NCBI GenBank assembly: GCA_030671225.1 | Contig: DAOVAE010000037.1 | Coordinates: forward strand, 1-8,519 | Origin: Desulfobacteraceae bacterium | Lineage (GTDB): Bacteria > Desulfobacterota > Desulfobacteria > Desulfobacterales > UBA11574 | Length of the DNA: 8,519 bases | Reading direction: 5' to 3' | Shown here: positions 5,129 to 8,519 of the stretch, one piece after another | How positions within the stretch are numbered: position 1 is the first letter of the stretch | How the letters are laid out: the number at the start of each line of letters is the position of its first letter | Position numbers and translations under genes: made by a program | The notes under the pieces: generated by a model | Database searches by the model: none | The model's input: only the letters and a program-made list of their open reading frames with translations | Told to the model about the DNA's origin: nothing

Positions 5129-8107
5129 ATGCATATAACTAAAAGAATGATTTTTGTTTCACTTGTTTGTCTCCCGGTAACGGCTTGGAGTGCGAACCTG
5201 CAATATGCACTCGATGTCAAGATAAATACCTCCGAGCAGAAAATCACTTGTACTGCCCGACTTAAAGCAGATGCTGAGAAAAAAATAAATTTATCCGTTG
5301 GCAATCTACGCAAATTGAAGGTTGATGGTAACGATGTCAACACCGTTGCTAATGAAAATATCAGCCTGACGGTCCAAAAGAACAAAGAAATAATTATCAG
5401 CTATGAAGCCCTGATTACTGATAAAGAGACTAACTTCATTGATAAAGATAATGTGTTTTTAACCGAGGAATGGTATCCACAGCCTGATGTTCTGGCCGAG
5501 TATGCGCTTTCTGTGACTTTACCAGAAAATTTTATTGCCACCTCAGAAGCTGAAACAACGACAATCCAAAAACATGGCGGGAACAAAACTTTTAATTTTC
5601 AGTTCAGTCATCCGCTGGATACTTTACATCTGGCGGCTTCAATCCGGTATGTTTTGAGAAAAGACTACTATAACAATATTGTCATTGAAGCTTATTTCTT
5701 TAAAGAAGACGCCCATCTCGCTGATACATATATTGCTCATACTAAAAAATATCTGGCAATGTATGAAACTATGCTTACTCCGTATCCCTATAAGCGTTTT
5801 GCCATTGTAGAAAATATTTTCCCCACCGGCAATTCCATGCCTACTTATACACTGCTTGGTAACCAGGTAGTGAATTTACCATTTATTGTCAAAACTTCTC
5901 TGGGGCATGAAATTCTGCACCAATGGTTTGGCAATTCTGTTTATATTGATTTCGCTCACGGCAATTGGGCAGAAGGAATCACCACCTACCTGGCCGATCA
6001 TCACTATGCATCTATAGAAGGCAAAGACACTGCCTATCGCAAACAAATCTTGGTGGATTACAATGCTTATGTAAATGCAGACAATGCAATGCCGGTGAGC
6101 AATTTTATAAGCCGGCACAATAAGGCCCAAAGCACCATCGGTTATGGTAAGGCTGCGATGTTCTTTCATATGCTACGAAAACTTTATGGTGATGAATCAT
6201 TTTTTACAGCCTTGCGGGAGTTCCTACAGCAGAATAGTTTTCGTAAAGCTTCATGGCACGACATCCAGCGCACTTTTGAAAGAGTGTCTGGAAAAGAACT
6301 GTACGCATACTTTGGGGATTGGCTCACCCGAAAAAATATTCCACGGCTTAGTGTGGAAAATGCTGAGTTGATTGTGGAGCAGGGACAACTTAAGCTGAAC
6401 TTTACTCTATTACAACAGGGTGAAGCTTATCCACTGCATATCCCTGTCACCTTATACACTGACAACAGCAAAAATATGCTATTTGTTGAGGTGACAAAAT
6501 CTAAAGAAAACATAAGTCTTGCTCTGGATGAACCACCCAATAAAGCTGTCATTGATGAAAACTACTCACTTATGCGGCAATTAGCCCCTGAAGAAATTCC
6601 TCCGGTTTTGGCCGGTATCATGGGCAAACAAAAGCTGACTGTGATTATTTCATCCAGGCAACGTTCAATATACCAACCTCTAATAGACTCGTTGGGAGTT
6701 AAAAATATCACTTATGTGACTTCGGACAAAACCACATTTCCTCAGATCAAAGAAAATACGTTTCTGATTGCAGGTTATGACACTACTCTTGCAGACACAC
6801 TGTTCGGGGAACAAGCCGTCCCCGAAGATGGAGTGCGCATAAAAGTGTATAAAAATCCATATAATACATCAGAGCGCATCGCTCTGTTACACACCAAAAA
6901 CAAAAAAGAAGCAAAAGCGGTACAGCGTAAAATATCTCATTACGGCAAATACACCGAGCTGGCCTTTAAAAACGGTCAAAACACTTTCAAAGCGATTTCC
7001 AAAGCAGATAACGGCATCTTGGTGTTGTCACATCCGGCAACCCGGGCTCTAATACCTGACAAGCTGGCAACAATAGGCGATATTATACCCAAACTCTTAT
7101 CCAGCCGTATTATTTATATAGGCGAAAAGCATGACAAATTCGCGCACCACATCAACCAACTTATAGTCATCAAAAAGATGCACGAGGCCGGATATGAACT
7201 GGCTGTTGGTATGGAAATGTTTCAAAGACCTGTTCAACAGGTGGTGAATGACTACTTTGCCGGGCGGATTGATGAGCGTATATTTTTGCAAAAATCCGAA
7301 TATTTTACAAAATGGAAGTACGACTACAATCTGTATAAGCCGATCATTGATTATCTCAAACAACAAAACATCCCGCTTGTAGCCCTCAATATCAAAGGAG
7401 ATATTACCCGTAAGGTTGCCCGTGAAGGCATACACAGTCTGCCCGATGAAAAAAAGAAACAGTTGCCCTCTTCAATGGATTTTTCAAATGAACAATACCG
7501 GGGAGATTTGAATAAGGTGTTTGCTCTGCATACGAAACAAAAAGAACTGCAGGATTATAATTACTTTTTACAAGCCCAAACTCTGTGGGACGAAGGCATG
7601 GCGGAATCTGCCCATCAGTTTCTGGCAAACAATCCTGAACGCAAACTGGTGATATTAGCGGGTAATGGTCATGTCAGGCATAAATATGGAATTCCTGAAC
7701 GTTTGTATCGGCGCAACAATGAGCCGTTTACGGTCGTTGTCCAAGATGAAGCAATTGAAGATGATATTGCTGATTATGTTCTGTTGACCACTGAGCTGAA
7801 GGGTAAGAAAGCGCCTAAATTGGGTGTGATAGTTGAAGAAAAAGACCAGGATTTGGTTGTTGTGGGCGTGGAGCATAAAAGCCCCGCAAAGAAAGCCGGG
7901 TTGCAAGAAGGGGATATTATTAAACAGTTTGCGGGACAGTCAATAACATCGTTGGCTGACTTGAAACTTGCACTGTTCTACAGCGAAATTGGAAGTACAC
8001 TCAAGATCCAGCTTAAAAGGGGCGATAAGACACTGGATAAAGAGATCGAGTTGTTCAGAATCAAACAGTTTTCACATCAGCTTTTCATGGAAAAGCATGA
8101 AAGGTGA
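5129..8107 (+). CDS. Exported M1-family peptidase / ChaN-type domain / PDZ domain fusion
   Basis: This 992-residue protein has a type I signal peptide: Lys5-Arg6, a hydrophobic core at 7-18, and probable cleavage after Ser21 in TAWSAN. It is therefore likely periplasmic or outer-envelope. Residues 22-210 resemble the M1 beta N-domain. Residues 210-405 are the zinc catalytic domain, with HEILH (His260, Glu261, His264), zinc-ligand Glu282 in NWAEG, and the YGKAAMFFHML segment giving the likely catalytic Tyr339. Residues 405-490 form a beta domain. Residues 495-655 are unassigned. Residues 656-872 match the ChaN family (haem-binding lipoprotein; TIKI/TraB-like fold), with GEKHD at 665-669, GMEMFQRP at 694-701 and GNGHVRHKYGIPERL from 845. 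Residues 895-977 are a PDZ domain (SPAKKAGLQEGDII). The exopeptidase GAMEN motif is missing. A start at the TTG at 5090 would add 13 residues. The substrate is unknown; degradation of envelope proteins or peptides, perhaps haem-associated, is a guess. Confidence 0.85.
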   Translation: MHITKRMIFVSLVCLPVTAWSANLQYALDVKINTSEQKITCTARLKADAEKKINLSVGNLRKLKVDGNDVNTVANENISLTVQKNKEIIISYEALITDKETNFIDKDNVFLTEEWYPQPDVLAEYALSVTLPENFIATSEAETTTIQKHGGNKTFNFQFSHPLDTLHLAASIRYVLRKDYYNNIVIEAYFFKEDAHLADTYIAHTKKYLAMYETMLTPYPYKRFAIVENIFPTGNSMPTYTLLGNQVVNLPFIVKTSLGHEILHQWFGNSVYIDFAHGNWAEGITTYLADHHYASIEGKDTAYRKQILVDYNAYVNADNAMPVSNFISRHNKAQSTIGYGKAAMFFHMLRKLYGDESFFTALREFLQQNSFRKASWHDIQRTFERVSGKELYAYFGDWLTRKNIPRLSVENAELIVEQGQLKLNFTLLQQGEAYPLHIPVTLYTDNSKNMLFVEVTKSKENISLALDEPPNKAVIDENYSLMRQLAPEEIPPVLAGIMGKQKLTVIISSRQRSIYQPLIDSLGVKNITYVTSDKTTFPQIKENTFLIAGYDTTLADTLFGEQAVPEDGVRIKVYKNPYNTSERIALLHTKNKKEAKAVQRKISHYGKYTELAFKNGQNTFKAISKADNGILVLSHPATRALIPDKLATIGDIIPKLLSSRIIYIGEKHDKFAHHINQLIVIKKMHEAGYELAVGMEMFQRPVQQVVNDYFAGRIDERIFLQKSEYFTKWKYDYNLYKPIIDYLKQQNIPLVALNIKGDITRKVAREGIHSLPDEKKKQLPSSMDFSNEQYRGDLNKVFALHTKQKELQDYNYFLQAQTLWDEGMAESAHQFLANNPERKLVILAGNGHVRHKYGIPERLYRRNNEPFTVVVQDEAIEDDIADYVLLTTELKGKKAPKLGVIVEEKDQDLVVVGVEHKSPAKKAGLQEGDIIKQFAGQSITSLADLKLALFYSEIGSTLKIQLKRGDKTLDKEIELFRIKQFSHQLFMEKHER

Positions 8108-8519
8108 CGCGCAGGTTGCCTGTGTCCTATTTAGTATCTCTCATTCCTAATTTTTCTCTGCTGAAAAATAACTTAAAGTAATAAAAAGACGCTTTCAACC
8201 AAAATGCTAATTTAATAGCACATCCTATTGACATGCCAAATCGTGGCGCGCTATCTGCTGAGACTGTCGAGAAACCAAAAAAGCATGATTTTAAGGTTTT
8301 TACCTATCTAATTTTATTACATGTAAAATTCGTAAAAATTCCAAAATTGGGCTTTTTCGACAGTCTCGCTATATATAGCAATGCGCTTAATTTTTGTGAT
8401 ATCATATGGTTGTCTCTTAATAGGTTTTCACGGTAAAGGCTCTAAATTATATTTACGGTCCACAATATATAGTATATGCTCATTTCGCTGATTTTTTATA
8501 GCGCTGATTGATGTCTGCC
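8108..8519. other. 412-base A+T-rich right-end region without a supported gene
   Basis: No convincing gene is present. Short structures seen are: TGCTA/TAGCA around a 6-base loop at 8205-8220 (no T tract); a TTGACA hexamer at 8228-8233 with only a poor -10 match after 18 bases (TATCTG); the long-range inverted repeat 8260-8367; the 12-bp palindrome GCTATATATAGC at 8368-8379; and CGCTGATT repeated at 8486-8493 and 8502-8509. The peptidase gene has no clear intrinsic terminator. Confidence 0.6.
8260..8367. repeat. MITE-like element bounded by 11-bp perfect inverted repeats
   Basis: GAGACTGTCGA at 8260-8270 is the exact reverse complement of TCGACAGTCTC at 8357-8367. Similarity continues imperfectly inward: the right arm read in reverse gives AAAAGCCCAATTTTGG, against AAAAGCATGATTTTAAGG on the left after an 8-base offset. 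The roughly 108-base span has no transposase and is A+T-rich, as expected for a non-autonomous insertion remnant. GCTAT occurs just outside on both sides (8250-8254 and 8368-8372), which could be a target duplication, though it is not flush with the left arm. An RNA stem with a long loop is the alternative. Confidence 0.45.

Noticed and set aside
8228..8257. TTGACA hexamer as a promoter for a small RNA at the right end
   Set aside because: The -35 match is perfect, but the nearest -10 (TATCTG after 18 bases) is poor, and no conserved RNA structure or terminator follows.
8233..8436. A 67-codon + strand reading frame starting at an ATG at 8233
   Set aside because: It runs straight through both arms of the inverted repeat, has no ribosome site, and its composition follows the A+T-rich DNA. 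It looks like a spurious frame created by the repeat element.

Overview
The window holds two unrelated gene blocks, all on the + strand, with an A+T-rich, gene-poor gap between them and an A+T-rich, gene-poor right end. Protein content suggests an anaerobic Desulfobacterota-like (deltaproteobacterial) bacterium. This rests on the siroheme sulfite-reductase module joined to a sulfur-carrier system, the TPR membrane protein and the M1/ChaN/PDZ exported protein. It is an inference from family resemblance, since there is no rRNA or other marker gene here.

Block 1 (32-4037) is a tight three-gene operon for protein-thiocarboxylate sulfur transfer. It encodes a ubiquitin-fold sulfur carrier (HcyS/ThiS-like), an E1-like adenylating enzyme (HcyF/ThiF/MoeB-like), and a 960-residue multidomain protein. 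That protein carries, in order, a JAMM metalloprotease (HcyD/Mec+-like), a complete siroheme/[4Fe-4S] sulfite reductase, an unassigned mostly helical region and a TusA-like sulfur-transfer domain. The carrier's Gly-Gly is not terminal: 28 residues follow it, so it needs proteolytic maturation. The likely scheme is as follows. JAMM trims the carrier to its Gly-Gly end, the E1 adenylates it, and the reductase (perhaps through TusA) supplies sulfide to form the thiocarboxylate. An enzyme outside the window then moves the sulfur to an amino-acid precursor, and JAMM frees the product. This matches the HcyS/HcyD/HcyF/Sir/MetY methionine pathway described in Wolinella succinogenes, with the protease, reductase and TusA parts joined in one chain.

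The 4038-4360 gap contains a short perfect inverted repeat and, on the - strand, a 28-codon stretch that looks like the beginning of a LarE/PP-loop gene cut off just before its SGGVDS loop. It also holds a plausible promoter for the next gene.

Block 2 (4361-8107) encodes a membrane-anchored TPR protein and a 992-residue exported protein. The latter joins an M1-type zinc peptidase, a linker region, a ChaN-type domain and a C-terminal PDZ domain. The last 412 bases are A+T-rich and non-coding, with an 11-bp perfect inverted repeat spaced like a small MITE-type element.
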